NCBI GenBank assembly: GCA_965213595.1
Contig: CBDBZO010000006.1
Coordinates: 1,860,001 to 1,924,000 of the forward strand
Direction of reading: 5' to 3'
Origin: JBCCFC01 sp965213595
Lineage (GTDB): Bacteria > Chloroflexota > Anaerolineae > Caldilineales > Caldilineaceae
DNA: 64,000 nt
Part shown: piece by piece, positions 28,562 through 37,588 of the stretch
Layout of the letters: every line of letters starts with the position of its first letter
How positions within the stretch are numbered: position 1 is the stretch's first letter
Program-made: the position numbers and the translations under genes
Notes under the pieces: model-generated
Seen by the model: the letters and a program-made list of their open reading frames with translations, nothing else
The model's database searches: none
What the model was told of the DNA's origin: nothing

Positions 28562-31500
28562 ATGAAGCGACGAACTTATTCATTGATGTTGACGGCAGCG
28601 CTCGTGCTGGCCTGGCTCGTGGCTGTACCGGCCACGGCTTACGCCCAGAGCACCGTCACCGTCACCACCACCGACGACGAATTTGGCGGCAACACGGATG
28701 ACTCGTGTTCGCTGCGCGAGGCCGTACAGGCCGTCAACACCGGCAGCAATTTTGGCGGCTGCACGGTCGACGGCACGGCTCCCTACACGATCGACGTACC
28801 CGCGGGCACGTATACGCTGACGCTTGACGGCAGCGGCGAGGACATGAACGCCACCGGCGACCTCGACGTAATGACCTCGGTCTCCATCACGGGCGCGGGG
28901 GCGGACGGTACAATTATCCAGGCTGGCCCCGAAGCCGGCATGGGCATTGACCGCATCTTCCACATCGTGAGTGCGGCAGATGTGACCATCAGCGGTGCGA
29001 CGGTGCAGAATGGTCAAACTGAAGCCGACGGCTCTGGCGGCGCCATCGCCAACACGAACGGCGGTTTGGTGCGGCTGGTCGACAGCGTGGTCGCCAACAG
29101 CGCGGCGCTGGGTGACGAAGCGGGCGAAGGCGGCGGCGGCATCTGGAATGCTGCCAACGGTTCGCTCCTGCTCAACAATACGCGCGTCGTCAACAATAGC
29201 GCGATTACCGAGCTGGGCAACGGCGGCGGCATCCTCAACGGCCCCGACGCGACGCTGACCGTCAACGGCGGCGAAATTTCCGGCAACGCGGCGGCCCGCG
29301 CTGGCGGCGGCGTCGAGAACAACGGCGGCGTGGTGGCCTTTAACGATCTCACCCTCAACAACAACAGCGCTGGCATCAACGGCGGTGGCCTGCACATTTC
29401 GGCGGATGGCCTCGTCGACATGATGGGCGGCTCGGCGATGGGCAACGTGGCGCTTAACGAGGGCGGCGCGCTCTGGAATTCCGCGGCGGGCACGCTCTCC
29501 GTCGACGGCGCGACGCTGGACGGCAACACCGCCAGCGGCCCCGATGCCGATCAGGGCGGCGGCGCCATCTACAACGACGGCGGCACGCTCTCCGTCACCG
29601 ATGCGACAATTACCAACAACGTGGCGGACGGCGCGGCTGGCTCCGGCGGCGGCATTTTGGCCGTGCCCGGTAGCCTGGTCTACGTCATGGGCGGCGAGCT
29701 TTCGGGCAACAGCTCGATGCGCGCCGGTGGCGCCATCGAAGTCGTCGGCACGGATGAGATGATGACCAAGGTGTTGCTCAGCGGCAACGTCTTTAACAAC
29801 AACAGCACGGGCGCGGCCCCCGGCAACGGCGGCGTGCTCCACATCACCGGCGTCGCCGACGTGACGGTGCTCAACGCTTCGGCCTCCAGCAACAACGCGG
29901 CGGCGGAGGGTGGCGCGCTCTGGGTTTCCGGCGCGGGCACGCTCACCGTGATTGGCGGCACCTACGACGGCAACGTCGCCAGCGGTGACGACGCCGACAT
30001 GGGCGGCGGCGCGCTCTACAACGACGGCGGCACGCTCAAGGTAATCGGCGCGACGCTGACCAACAACACGGCCAACGGCGCGAGCGGCTCCGGCGGTGCG
30101 ATCCTCGTACAGCCCGGCAGCATGACCGAAGTCGCTGCCACGACCATCAGCGGCAACAGCTCCAACCGCGCGGGCGGCGGCATCGAAGTCAACGCCACGG
30201 CGGATGCGGTGGCAATGCTCAAGCTCAAGAATGTCGATTTTGCCAGCAACAGCACGGGCGCTGCGCCCGGCAACGGCGGCGCGCTCCACATCACCGGCCC
30301 CGGCGACGTGACGGCGCTCAACGGCACGATTAGCGGCAACACGGCTGCGGCGGAAGGCGGCGGCTTCTGGAATTCGGCGGTTGGTACGCTCACCGTCAAC
30401 GGCACTCGCTTCGAGGCCAACACGGCCAGCGGCGCGGATGCGGACATGGGCGGCGGCGCACTTTACAACGACGGCGGTATGTTGACCGTGGTCAACGCGC
30501 ACGTGGTCAATAACGTCGCGGACGGCGACAGCGGCTCCGGCGGCGGTCTCCTGGCCCAGCCCGGCAGCGTGGTCACCGTGACGGGCGGCGAATTTGCGGG
30601 CAACAGCTCTAACCGCGCGGGCGGCGGCATCGAAGTCAACGCGACGATGACCGACACCGTGACGGTGGACCTGACCGGCGTGCGGCTCAGCAACAACGCA
30701 ACGGGCGACGCCCCCGGCAACGGCGGCGCGCTGCACATTACCGGCCCCGGCACGGTTAACGTGATCAGCGGCCTGGTGAGCGGCAACACGGCGGCGGCAG
30801 AGGGCGGTGGCCTGTGGAATTCGGCAGTCGGCACGCTTAACGTAACGGGCGTGACGCTGACCGGCAACACGGCCAGCGGCCCGGATGCTGAAAACGGCGG
30901 CGGCGCGCTCTACAACGACGGCGGCACGCTCAACGTGACCAACTCCGTGATCGAGATGAACGTGGCGGACGGCGCAAGCGGCTCCGGCGGCGGCATCCTC
31001 AACAACGGCGGCACGCTCAGCGTGAGCGGCGGCGCCTTCACGGGCAACACGGCCAACCGCGCAGGCGGCGCCATCGAAGACAACGCGGGCGTCAGCGTCA
31101 CGCTGGACGATATCGACTTCTTTAACAACAGCACGGGCCCCAACCCCGGCAACGGCGGCGCGCTGCACATCACCGGCGCGGGCAGCGTTAGCGTGAGCAA
31201 CAGCACCGTCTCCGGCAACACGGCGGCGGCAGAGGGCGGCGGCCTGTGGGTTTCTGCAGTCGGCACGCTGACGGTGGACAACACGCGGCTGGCGAACAAC
31301 GTCGCCAGCGGCCCCGAAGCAGTGAACGGTGGCGGCGCACTCTACAACGACGGCGGCACGCTGACGGTGACCAACAGCACGCTCCACGGCAACGTGGCGG
31401 ACGGCGCGAGCGGCTCCGGCGGCGGCATCCTCGCCAACGCGGGCAGCACGCTCAACGTCAGCGACAGCACAATCAACGACAACACGTCCAACCGCGCGGG

Positions 31501-33304
31501 CGGCGGCATCGAGGTCAACGCCACGATGACCAACACCGTGACGGCCGACCTGACGCGCGTGACGCTCGACGGCAACAGCACGGGCGCTGCGCCCGGCAAC
31601 GGCGGCGCGCTCCACATCACCGGCCCCGGCACGGTGAGCGTCAGCAACAGCTCCGTTAACAACAACACGGCGGCGGCGCAGGGCGGCGGGCTGTGGAACT
31701 CCGCAGTCGGCGTGCTCAACGTGAGCCAGTCGGCGATTAGCGACAACACGGTCACCGGCACGGACGCCATGCAGGGCGGCGGTGGCCTCTACAACGACGG
31801 CGGCATGCTTACCGCGAGCAACAGCACCGTCTGGCGCAACCAGGCGGCGGTCGGCAGCGGCGTGCTCAACGGCGCTGGTACGACGACGCTGATCAACACC
31901 ACGGTCTTTGCCAACGTGGGCAGCGGCATCTTCAACGCCAACGACACGCTTGCGATTAGCAACAGCATCGTGGCGCAAGGCCCGCAGGACGGCGACGCCT
32001 GTGCGGGCGACATCACGACCAACGGCCCGAATCTCGACGACGACGGCACGTGTGGTGCTTCCATCACCGCCGACCCGATGCTCAACCCCTTCGGCGACTA
32101 CGGCGGCCCGACGATGAGCCACCTGCCGATGGCCGGTAGCCCGGCGATTGATGCGGGCGACAACGCCATCTGCGCGGCCCCGCCCGTTAACAACGTCGAC
32201 CAGCGCGGCGTAGCCCGCCCGCAGGGTCCGCAGTGCGATCTCGGCTCGGTCGAGCGCAGCGGTGACGACGATGATAACGGCAACGGCAACGGCAACGGCG
32301 ACGGCGACGGTGACGGCGACGGTGACGGTGACGGCGGCAACGCCGACAACGCGCAAATTGTCTACGTCAGCTCGAACACTGGCGGCACGGTCGACGGCAT
32401 CAACTTTGGCGACATGGACATCCTGGCCCACAACCTGGCCGACGATTCGTGGAGTCTCTTCTTTGACGCCTCGGACGTGGGCATCCGCAGCAATGATCTG
32501 GATGGCTTCACGGTGCTCAGCAACGGCGACATCCTGATGAGCTTTACCAAGGGGATGCGCTTTGACGGCATCGACCAGTACGTCTTTGCCTCGGATGTGG
32601 TGCGCTTCGTGCCTGATTCGCTCGGCGCGCAAACAAGCGGCGGCTTCCAGCCCTATCTGAACGGCTCGGCTGTCGGCCTCAACAGCGCCGGCAACGGCCG
32701 CGAGGACATCGACGCCGTGGCGCTGGCCCCGGATGGTCGCACCGTGCTCAGCACGAAAGGCACCTTCTTCATCCCCGGCATCCGCGGTCGCGACGAGGAC
32801 CTGATCGCGCTCTCCGGCGAGCAGACGAACGGCTTCATGCGCCGCTACTTCGACGGCTCGGACGTGGATTTGTTCAACTTCTCGGAGGACGTCATCGGCA
32901 CCTACATCGACGCCAGCGGCGACATCTACTTGACGACCAAGGGTGATTTCGAGACGGGCGGCATCAGCGGCAATGCGAGCGACATCTTTGTCTGCACGCC
33001 GATCTCGCTGGGTGCGCAGACGGACTGCACCTTCCGCCTCTTCTGGCGCGGCGCGGACAACCGCTTCGGCGGCGAAGTTGTAGACGGCATCGCCCTCGGC
33101 AGCGGCTTCCCGGCCCAGTACGATCCGGCCATGGACGTATCAGCGGCGGACGTGATCGACGATAACGAAGTCGATGTGGACGTGGACTCGGTCGAGGAGT
33201 GGGACATTGAGCTCACCCCCGAAGAGCACGCCGCAGACGACACCGCCGACGGCTCGGAGCAGACGGGCGCAATCTTCCTGCCGCTGATCAACGGGAACAA
33301 TTAG
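28562..33304 (+). CDS. Secreted CSLREA-type beta-helix surface protein with ~140-residue repeats
   Basis: The 1580-residue protein starts with a signal peptide (MKRRTYSLMLTAALVLAWLV, cleavage near AYAQS). A CSLREAVQAVN motif follows (about residues 44-54), typical of proteins with Pmp-type right-handed beta-helices. From about 300 to 1130 there are five ~137-148-residue repeats containing GGGLWNSAVGTLTV, GGGALYNDGGTLTV, GSGGGILA, NRAGGGIEVNA and GNGGALHITGPG, then a partial sixth. A low-complexity Asp/Gly/Asn linker (near 1240) precedes a C-terminal ~320-residue domain with ALAPDGRTVLSTKG-type blades. The C-terminus FLPLINGNN resembles tails seen in secreted Chloroflexota proteins. It is probably exported and surface-exposed. 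Confidence 0.85.
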   Translation: MKRRTYSLMLTAALVLAWLVAVPATAYAQSTVTVTTTDDEFGGNTDDSCSLREAVQAVNTGSNFGGCTVDGTAPYTIDVPAGTYTLTLDGSGEDMNATGDLDVMTSVSITGAGADGTIIQAGPEAGMGIDRIFHIVSAADVTISGATVQNGQTEADGSGGAIANTNGGLVRLVDSVVANSAALGDEAGEGGGGIWNAANGSLLLNNTRVVNNSAITELGNGGGILNGPDATLTVNGGEISGNAAARAGGGVENNGGVVAFNDLTLNNNSAGINGGGLHISADGLVDMMGGSAMGNVALNEGGALWNSAAGTLSVDGATLDGNTASGPDADQGGGAIYNDGGTLSVTDATITNNVADGAAGSGGGILAVPGSLVYVMGGELSGNSSMRAGGAIEVVGTDEMMTKVLLSGNVFNNNSTGAAPGNGGVLHITGVADVTVLNASASSNNAAAEGGALWVSGAGTLTVIGGTYDGNVASGDDADMGGGALYNDGGTLKVIGATLTNNTANGASGSGGAILVQPGSMTEVAATTISGNSSNRAGGGIEVNATADAVAMLKLKNVDFASNSTGAAPGNGGALHITGPGDVTALNGTISGNTAAAEGGGFWNSAVGTLTVNGTRFEANTASGADADMGGGALYNDGGMLTVVNAHVVNNVADGDSGSGGGLLAQPGSVVTVTGGEFAGNSSNRAGGGIEVNATMTDTVTVDLTGVRLSNNATGDAPGNGGALHITGPGTVNVISGLVSGNTAAAEGGGLWNSAVGTLNVTGVTLTGNTASGPDAENGGGALYNDGGTLNVTNSVIEMNVADGASGSGGGILNNGGTLSVSGGAFTGNTANRAGGAIEDNAGVSVTLDDIDFFNNSTGPNPGNGGALHITGAGSVSVSNSTVSGNTAAAEGGGLWVSAVGTLTVDNTRLANNVASGPEAVNGGGALYNDGGTLTVTNSTLHGNVADGASGSGGGILANAGSTLNVSDSTINDNTSNRAGGGIEVNATMTNTVTADLTRVTLDGNSTGAAPGNGGALHITGPGTVSVSNSSVNNNTAAAQGGGLWNSAVGVLNVSQSAISDNTVTGTDAMQGGGGLYNDGGMLTASNSTVWRNQAAVGSGVLNGAGTTTLINTTVFANVGSGIFNANDTLAISNSIVAQGPQDGDACAGDITTNGPNLDDDGTCGASITADPMLNPFGDYGGPTMSHLPMAGSPAIDAGDNAICAAPPVNNVDQRGVARPQGPQCDLGSVERSGDDDDNGNGNGNGDGDGDGDGDGDGGNADNAQIVYVSSNTGGTVDGINFGDMDILAHNLADDSWSLFFDASDVGIRSNDLDGFTVLSNGDILMSFTKGMRFDGIDQYVFASDVVRFVPDSLGAQTSGGFQPYLNGSAVGLNSAGNGREDIDAVALAPDGRTVLSTKGTFFIPGIRGRDEDLIALSGEQTNGFMRRYFDGSDVDLFNFSEDVIGTYIDASGDIYLTTKGDFETGGISGNASDIFVCTPISLGAQTDCTFRLFWRGADNRFGGEVVDGIALGSGFPAQYDPAMDVSAADVIDDNEVDVDVDSVEEWDIELTPEEHAADDTADGSEQTGAIFLPLINGNN

Positions 33305-33347
33305 TAGAACACGGTAAGTCAGGCTGTAGATTTAGAGCAGCATAGGG

Positions 33348-33382
33348 AAAAGCCCCGTCATCACAAGATGGCGGGGCTTTTT
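33348..33382 (+). terminator. Terminator after the beta-helix protein gene
   Basis: AAAAGCCCCGTCAT and ATGGCGGGGCTTTTT form a strong stem-loop 44 bases past the stop and end in a T-run. Confidence 0.85.
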
Positions 33383-33433
33383 GTCCTTAAGGCTATTCCA
33401 AGAAATAAGATATACCAAGGAGATCATGTTTCA

Positions 33434-33532
33434 GCCTCGCCGCCCCCTCCTTGTCGCTGGGTTGACGAGGCGACCGGATAGCCCCCTCCTCTCCACGCGT
33501 GGAGAGGAGGGGGTTGGGGGAGGTGAGGCGTT
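33434..33532. repeat. GC-rich palindromic repeat
   Basis: A 32-base perfect palindrome (CCCCCTCCTCTCCACG and its complement, 33482-33513) is enclosed by CCTCGCCGCCCCCTCC and GGGGGAGGTGAGG. It belongs to the CCCTCC-type repeat class of this window. Confidence 0.75.
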
Positions 33533-33581
33533 GACCCCAACCGGTACATCTATTTTCTTGGATTGGCTTAAGCTGAGGAAA

Positions 33582-34001
33582 TTAGGGAACGTTTACTGTT
33601 ACGGCAGGCAAGGTGCGCCCTCGCCACTTGAGTAAGGCCAATACATAGGAGCGACGCATCACAAATAGATCAGCCTGTTGCCGGAGTTGATTGAGCGTCT
33701 GTCGCTCAGCGTCGGAAAGGTGGCCCTCTTGCTGTCGATTAAGCAACTCCTCGTGGTGGGCCCATTGGTCGGTGGGAAGCGTCTCTTGAGCAAGATGCCA
33801 CAGCGCCCGTTCATCGGCACGCTGCAAAATCGCAAATTCTGTTTGAAAGGCCGAAGGCAAGTCGCTGGGCAGGGGCGGCAAATTTCCAGTAATTGTTTGC
33901 TCGATCACCTCCTCCAGCGGGCGCTGCATCGCGTCCGCAGCCTGCTGCAGACGTTGCATCACCGTTTCCGGTAAATCAAGCTTTAGAGATTGTACTGTCA
34001 T
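33582..34001 (-). CDS. Hypothetical coil-rich protein
   Basis: The 139-residue product (MTVQSLKLDLPETVMQRLQQ; a start at 34019 would add six residues) is helical. It has a CopG-like opening (LPETVMQRLQQAADAMQRPL, 9-28) and a C-terminal section LRQQADLFVMRRSYVLALLK. It resembles the gene at 4596-5006 in size and pattern (LSDAERQTLNQL, HEELLNRQQ) but has no HNH partner. I do not recognise a function; an antitoxin or a regulator is possible. Confidence 0.6.
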   Translation of the reverse strand: MTVQSLKLDLPETVMQRLQQAADAMQRPLEEVIEQTITGNLPPLPSDLPSAFQTEFAILQRADERALWHLAQETLPTDQWAHHEELLNRQQEGHLSDAERQTLNQLRQQADLFVMRRSYVLALLKWRGRTLPAVTVNVP

Positions 34002-34200
34002 CGCTTTTCCTTGGCTCACACCCTAAACGTTTGATGGGTTATACCACACAAACCGCGACAATTCTCAGTAAAATACACGAATAGCTATGTCCCCGATCAA
34101 TCGCTAGCCATGCTGCAAGCGAAGCGGGCGCGTTGTGCTAAAATGGGGGCAGCCGGCGCAATCTCTGAAGCGACGCCGATTTACCAGAACGGATTTTGGC

Positions 34201-35226
34201 ATGACTCCTACAACGACTGACCTCTACCCGCTCACCTTTGAGCCGGTCTTTAAGGATTACATCTGGGGCGGGCGCAACCTGGCCGACAAGCTGGGCCGCG
34301 AGATTCCCGACGGCGACATCGCCGAAATCTGGGACATTGCCGCGCACCCGGACGGCGCGAGCACGGTGGCGCACGGCCCGCTGGCCGGGCAGACGCTGGC
34401 CGAGGTGATGGAGGCGCTGGGCGAGCAGCTCGTCGGCTCGCGCAACCGGGACGCCGTCGAGCGCAATCGCTTCCCGCTGCTGATCAAGCTGCTGGACGCC
34501 AACCGCTGGCTCTCCGTGCAGGTTCACCCGCGCGACGATTACGCGCGCGAACACGAGGATGATCTCGGCAAAACCGAGATGTGGGTCGTGCTGCACGCCG
34601 AGCCGGAGGCCGAGCTGATCTACGGCTTCGAGCCGCTGGTCACCCAAGAGAAGGTGGCCGAAGCGGTGCATCAGGGGCCCAAGTCGGACGCGATTGAGCA
34701 GTACCTGCACCGGGTGAAAGTCGAGACGGGCGACGTGATATTTGTGCCCGCGGGCGCGATCCACGCGCTGGGGCCGGGCATCATCGTGGCTGAAATTCAG
34801 CAGAACAGCAACGTCACCTACCGCATCTACGACTGGGGGCGCGACCGGCCCATCCATGTGGAGCAGGCGCTGGACGTGCTCAACTTTGAGCTGATCGAAC
34901 CCGGCCCCGTCGAGCCGCACACCGCCACCCTGGGCGACGTCACCGTCGAGGCCGTTGGCCACAGCCGCTACTTCCACACCGAGCGGCTGCACATCCCCAG
35001 CGGCACGGTCTTCGAGGGCAACTGCAATGGCGAGACCTTTGAAATTTGGGGCGTGCTGGAGGGCGAAATCGAGCTGTACTGGATGGAGGACGACCCCGAA
35101 AATCCACCCGTCGATGAGCCCGTTCGGCTGACGCCCGTGCATTGGGTGCTCCTGCCAGCGGGGTTGGGTCGCTACCACGTCGCCGCGCAGAGCGACAGCG
35201 TGCTGCTGCGCGTCCTCACACCGTAA
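34201..35226 (+). CDS. manA: Mannose-6-phosphate isomerase, class I
   Basis: The 341-residue protein shows YPLTFEPVFKDYIWGGRNLA (N-terminal PMI pattern), LDANRWLSVQVHPRDDYARE (zinc ligands Gln and His, ~97-110), GKTEMWVVLHAEPEAELIYG (zinc Glu) and VFVPAGAIHALGPGIIVAEI-type C-terminal cupin strand with the third His. It interconverts mannose-6-P and fructose-6-P for GDP-mannose supply. I chose the ATG at 34201 over the frame start at 34135 because the family begins there. Single gene. Confidence 0.9.
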   Translation: MTPTTTDLYPLTFEPVFKDYIWGGRNLADKLGREIPDGDIAEIWDIAAHPDGASTVAHGPLAGQTLAEVMEALGEQLVGSRNRDAVERNRFPLLIKLLDANRWLSVQVHPRDDYAREHEDDLGKTEMWVVLHAEPEAELIYGFEPLVTQEKVAEAVHQGPKSDAIEQYLHRVKVETGDVIFVPAGAIHALGPGIIVAEIQQNSNVTYRIYDWGRDRPIHVEQALDVLNFELIEPGPVEPHTATLGDVTVEAVGHSRYFHTERLHIPSGTVFEGNCNGETFEIWGVLEGEIELYWMEDDPENPPVDEPVRLTPVHWVLLPAGLGRYHVAAQSDSVLLRVLTP

Positions 35227-35227
35227 G

Positions 35228-35333
35228 ATATTGCGTACTGCTTATTGCTTATTGCTGGTTGCGTAGGCAAAGCCCAATCGCACAACCAACGAATCTTCCC
35301 ATACGCAATAAACAATAGGCAATCCTTCCCCCC
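35228..35333. repeat. Inverted repeat between manA and the next gene
   Basis: TATTGCGTACTGCTTATTGC (about 35231) opposes GCAATAAACAATAGGCAATC (near 35305), each arm being a short ATTGC/GCAAT tandem. GGTTGCG and CGCACAACC pair in the centre. Confidence 0.7.
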
Positions 35334-36275
35334 ATGGTCCCGACTCGCGCAATTTTTCTCTTTCTCGATGGCGTCGGCCTCGGCGGCGATGACCCCGCCG
35401 TGAACCCTATGGCGGCCGTCTCGCTGCCCACGCTGGCCGCGCTGCTGGACGAGCACCCCATCACCGCCTCGACGGGGCGCTTGTCCACGGCGCGCGCCGA
35501 GCTGATTCCCACCGACGCGACGCTCGGCGTGGCCGGTCGCCCGCAGAGCGCGACGGGGCAGGCGACGATTCTCAGCGGCATCAACGCGGCGGCGCGGCTG
35601 GGCGAGCACTACGGCCCGCGCCCGGATGCCCGCGTGCGCGCCGTGCTGGACGAGGGCAATCTTTTCCGCCGCCTGGGTGACGCCGATCGCAGCGCCTACT
35701 TTTGCAACGCCTATCCCCAACGCTATTTCGAGCACATCGCCAGCGGGCGGCGGCTGTTGAGCGCGATTCCCTACGCCGCCACGCAGGCTGGCCAAAGGCT
35801 GGCAACGGCGGACAATCTGCGCGGCGGCTCCGCCCTGGCCGCAGACTTTACCAACCAAGGCTGGCGCGACGAATTGGGCTATACCGACGTGCCCGTTTAC
35901 ACACCGGAGGAGGCGGGTCGACAGCTCTGGCGGATTGCGCAACCCCACCGCTTTGTCTTCTTCGAGCACTGGCTCACCGATCTGCTGGGCCACCGCGGTC
36001 AGCTCGCTTTGGCCATCGACATTTTGCAGCGCTTCGACGGCTTTCTGGCGGGGCTGCTGGCCGCCATCGAAGCCAACGGCGCGCAGTCGCAAACGCTCGT
36101 CATCATCAGCAGCGACCACGGCAACATCGAAAATTGTGCCGACCGCAAGCACACGCGCAATCCCGTGCCAACGATTCTGCTGGGCGGCGAGTCCGCCGAA
36201 TCGCGCCGTGCGTTGGCCGATGAAATCCACAGCCTCGCGGATTTTGCCCCGCTTATCGAGCGCTTTCTCCGTTGA
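35334..36275 (+). CDS. Alkaline phosphatase superfamily metalloenzyme
   Basis: The 313-residue protein starts RAIFLFLDGVGLGGDDPAVN, where Asp in LDGVG is the first metal ligand of the alkaline phosphatase/phosphopentomutase/phosphoglycerate mutase superfamily. SATGQATILSGINAA (~63-80) supplies the catalytic Ser/Thr, and VIISSDHGNIENCADRKHTR (~258-277) the metal D-H and H. It lacks the extra domains of iPGM and is shorter than phosphopentomutase. Substrate unknown; it probably acts on a phosphate ester. Confidence 0.8.
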   Translation: MVPTRAIFLFLDGVGLGGDDPAVNPMAAVSLPTLAALLDEHPITASTGRLSTARAELIPTDATLGVAGRPQSATGQATILSGINAAARLGEHYGPRPDARVRAVLDEGNLFRRLGDADRSAYFCNAYPQRYFEHIASGRRLLSAIPYAATQAGQRLATADNLRGGSALAADFTNQGWRDELGYTDVPVYTPEEAGRQLWRIAQPHRFVFFEHWLTDLLGHRGQLALAIDILQRFDGFLAGLLAAIEANGAQSQTLVIISSDHGNIENCADRKHTRNPVPTILLGGESAESRRALADEIHSLADFAPLIERFLR

Positions 36276-36410
36276 AACGGCGTCGATTATCACACGGATT
36301 GCTAATGTTATGTTGACTTGATTCACACAGAAATTTGCTACAATCTAGCTTGGTGACCAGCGGAAAACGTCAACCAGCCGCTGGCGAGATTCAAACGATT
36401 GTAGCAAACC

Positions 36411-37400
36411 ATGAGCGGGAGCAACCCAACCCCCACCAACCAGCAAATCGCCGAGTTACTGGAGCAGATTGCCGAGCTGCTGGAAGACCGGGGCGACAAC
36501 TTATACCGCGTGCGCGCCTATGAGAATGCGGCGTGGACGGTGCGCGACGCCCAGCACTCGCTGGCGCAGCAGGTGCACGAGCAAGGCGGCCCCTCGCTCA
36601 AAGAGCTGGCGGGCATTGGCGACGGGCTGGCGCGGCTGATTACCAACTATGTGATGACCGGTCGCTGCCCGCGGCTGGAGCAGCTGCTGTCGACGGTCTC
36701 CATCGAGATGCAGATGCAGCTGATTCCCGGCATCGGCCCGGCGCTGGCCGCGCGCATCAGCGATGCGCTCCACTTGCCCACGCTGGAGGCGCTGGAGGCC
36801 GCGGCGCGGGACGGCCGGCTGGAGACGGTGCGCGGCTTTGGGCCGCACCGCGTGGGCGTGGTGCGCGAGACGCTGCCCGCGCTGCTGGAGCGCACGGCAC
36901 AGCACCGTCGACACGCACCGGGGCGCGGCGAGGCCACCGAGCAGTCCACTGAGCAGTTCACTGAGCAGTTCACTGAGCAACCAGTGCGCTCGCCGGACGA
37001 GCAGCCGCCGGTCAAGCTGCTGCTGGCGCTGGACGAAGAGTATCGCCGGAAAGCCGAAGCGGGCGAGCTGCGGCAGATTGCTCCGCGCCGCTTCAACCCC
37101 ACCTGGCAGGCGTGGCTGCCCATCATGCGCGTCGACCGCGAGGGCTGGTCGTTTGTCGTGCTCTACTCCAACACGGCCCAGGCGCACCGGCTGAATAAGA
37201 CGCATGACTGGGTTGTGATTTACGTGCGCCCCGCTGGCGGCAGCGAACCCGATGATCAGGCAACATCGCCGGGAACGCGTCAGCACACCGTGGTGACGGA
37301 GACAAAGGGCAAGCTGGCCGGTCGGCGCGTAGTGCGTGGTCGCGAGGCAGAGATGGGGCGTCACGACGGCGCATTCGGCACATCAACAGTTACTAACTAG
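36411..37400 (+). CDS. Helix-hairpin-helix protein resembling the PolX N-terminal region, no catalytic domain
   Basis: The 329-residue protein starts with the fold of PolX DNA polymerases: NQQIAELLEQIAELLEDRGD, then NLYRVRAYENAAWTVRD. Three HhH motifs follow (LAGIGDGLARLITNYV ~68-83, IPGIGPALAARISDAL ~104-119, VRGFGPHRVGVVRETL ~143-158). A Thr/Glu/Gln repeat (QSTEQFTEQFTEQ) comes next, then a region ending LNKTHDWVVIYVRP. Neither a nucleotidyltransferase palm nor a PHP domain is present. It probably binds branched or gapped DNA; the C-terminal half is not recognised. Start at ATG 36411. Confidence 0.75.
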   Translation: MSGSNPTPTNQQIAELLEQIAELLEDRGDNLYRVRAYENAAWTVRDAQHSLAQQVHEQGGPSLKELAGIGDGLARLITNYVMTGRCPRLEQLLSTVSIEMQMQLIPGIGPALAARISDALHLPTLEALEAAARDGRLETVRGFGPHRVGVVRETLPALLERTAQHRRHAPGRGEATEQSTEQFTEQFTEQPVRSPDEQPPVKLLLALDEEYRRKAEAGELRQIAPRRFNPTWQAWLPIMRVDREGWSFVVLYSNTAQAHRLNKTHDWVVIYVRPAGGSEPDDQATSPGTRQHTVVTETKGKLAGRRVVRGREAEMGRHDGAFGTSTVTN

Positions 37401-37557
37401 GTTCCGTTGACATTTGGCTGAGCGGGCTTGAAAGGTAAGTCGAGCGCGCCCTCATCCCCAGCCCTTCTCCCAGGATGGAAGAAGGGAGCCACAAACTCTC
37501 TCCCACGGTGAGAGGGGCCGGGGGTGAGGGCCACTTTCCCACTGTCAACGGAACCTA
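37398..37557. repeat. Nested inverted repeat overlapping the end of the HhH gene
   Basis: The outer arms TAGGTTCCGTTGACA (37398-37412) and TGTCAACGGAACCTA (37543-37557) are exact complements. The left arm supplies the HhH gene's TAG. Inside is a CCCTCATCCCCAGCCCTTCTCC / GGGGCCGGGGGTGAGGG pair. A related left arm (TAGGCTCCGTTGACATTTG) lies at 48329-48347. Confidence 0.9.
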
Positions 37558-37588
37558 ATCAATCATCAAAAACTGAAAGAGAATTGGT

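Noticed and set aside
28580..32632. 1350-residue antisense open frame opposite the beta-helix protein
   Set aside because: Long antisense openness follows from the repetitive GC-rich codon pattern. It has Val/Arg/Ala-rich composition and no domain, while the sense frame has a signal peptide and CSLREA motif.
36313..36344. Promoter (TTGACT, TACAAT) upstream of the HhH gene
   Set aside because: The boxes are 20 bases apart, or 15 with the alternative TTGATT; neither spacing is convincing.
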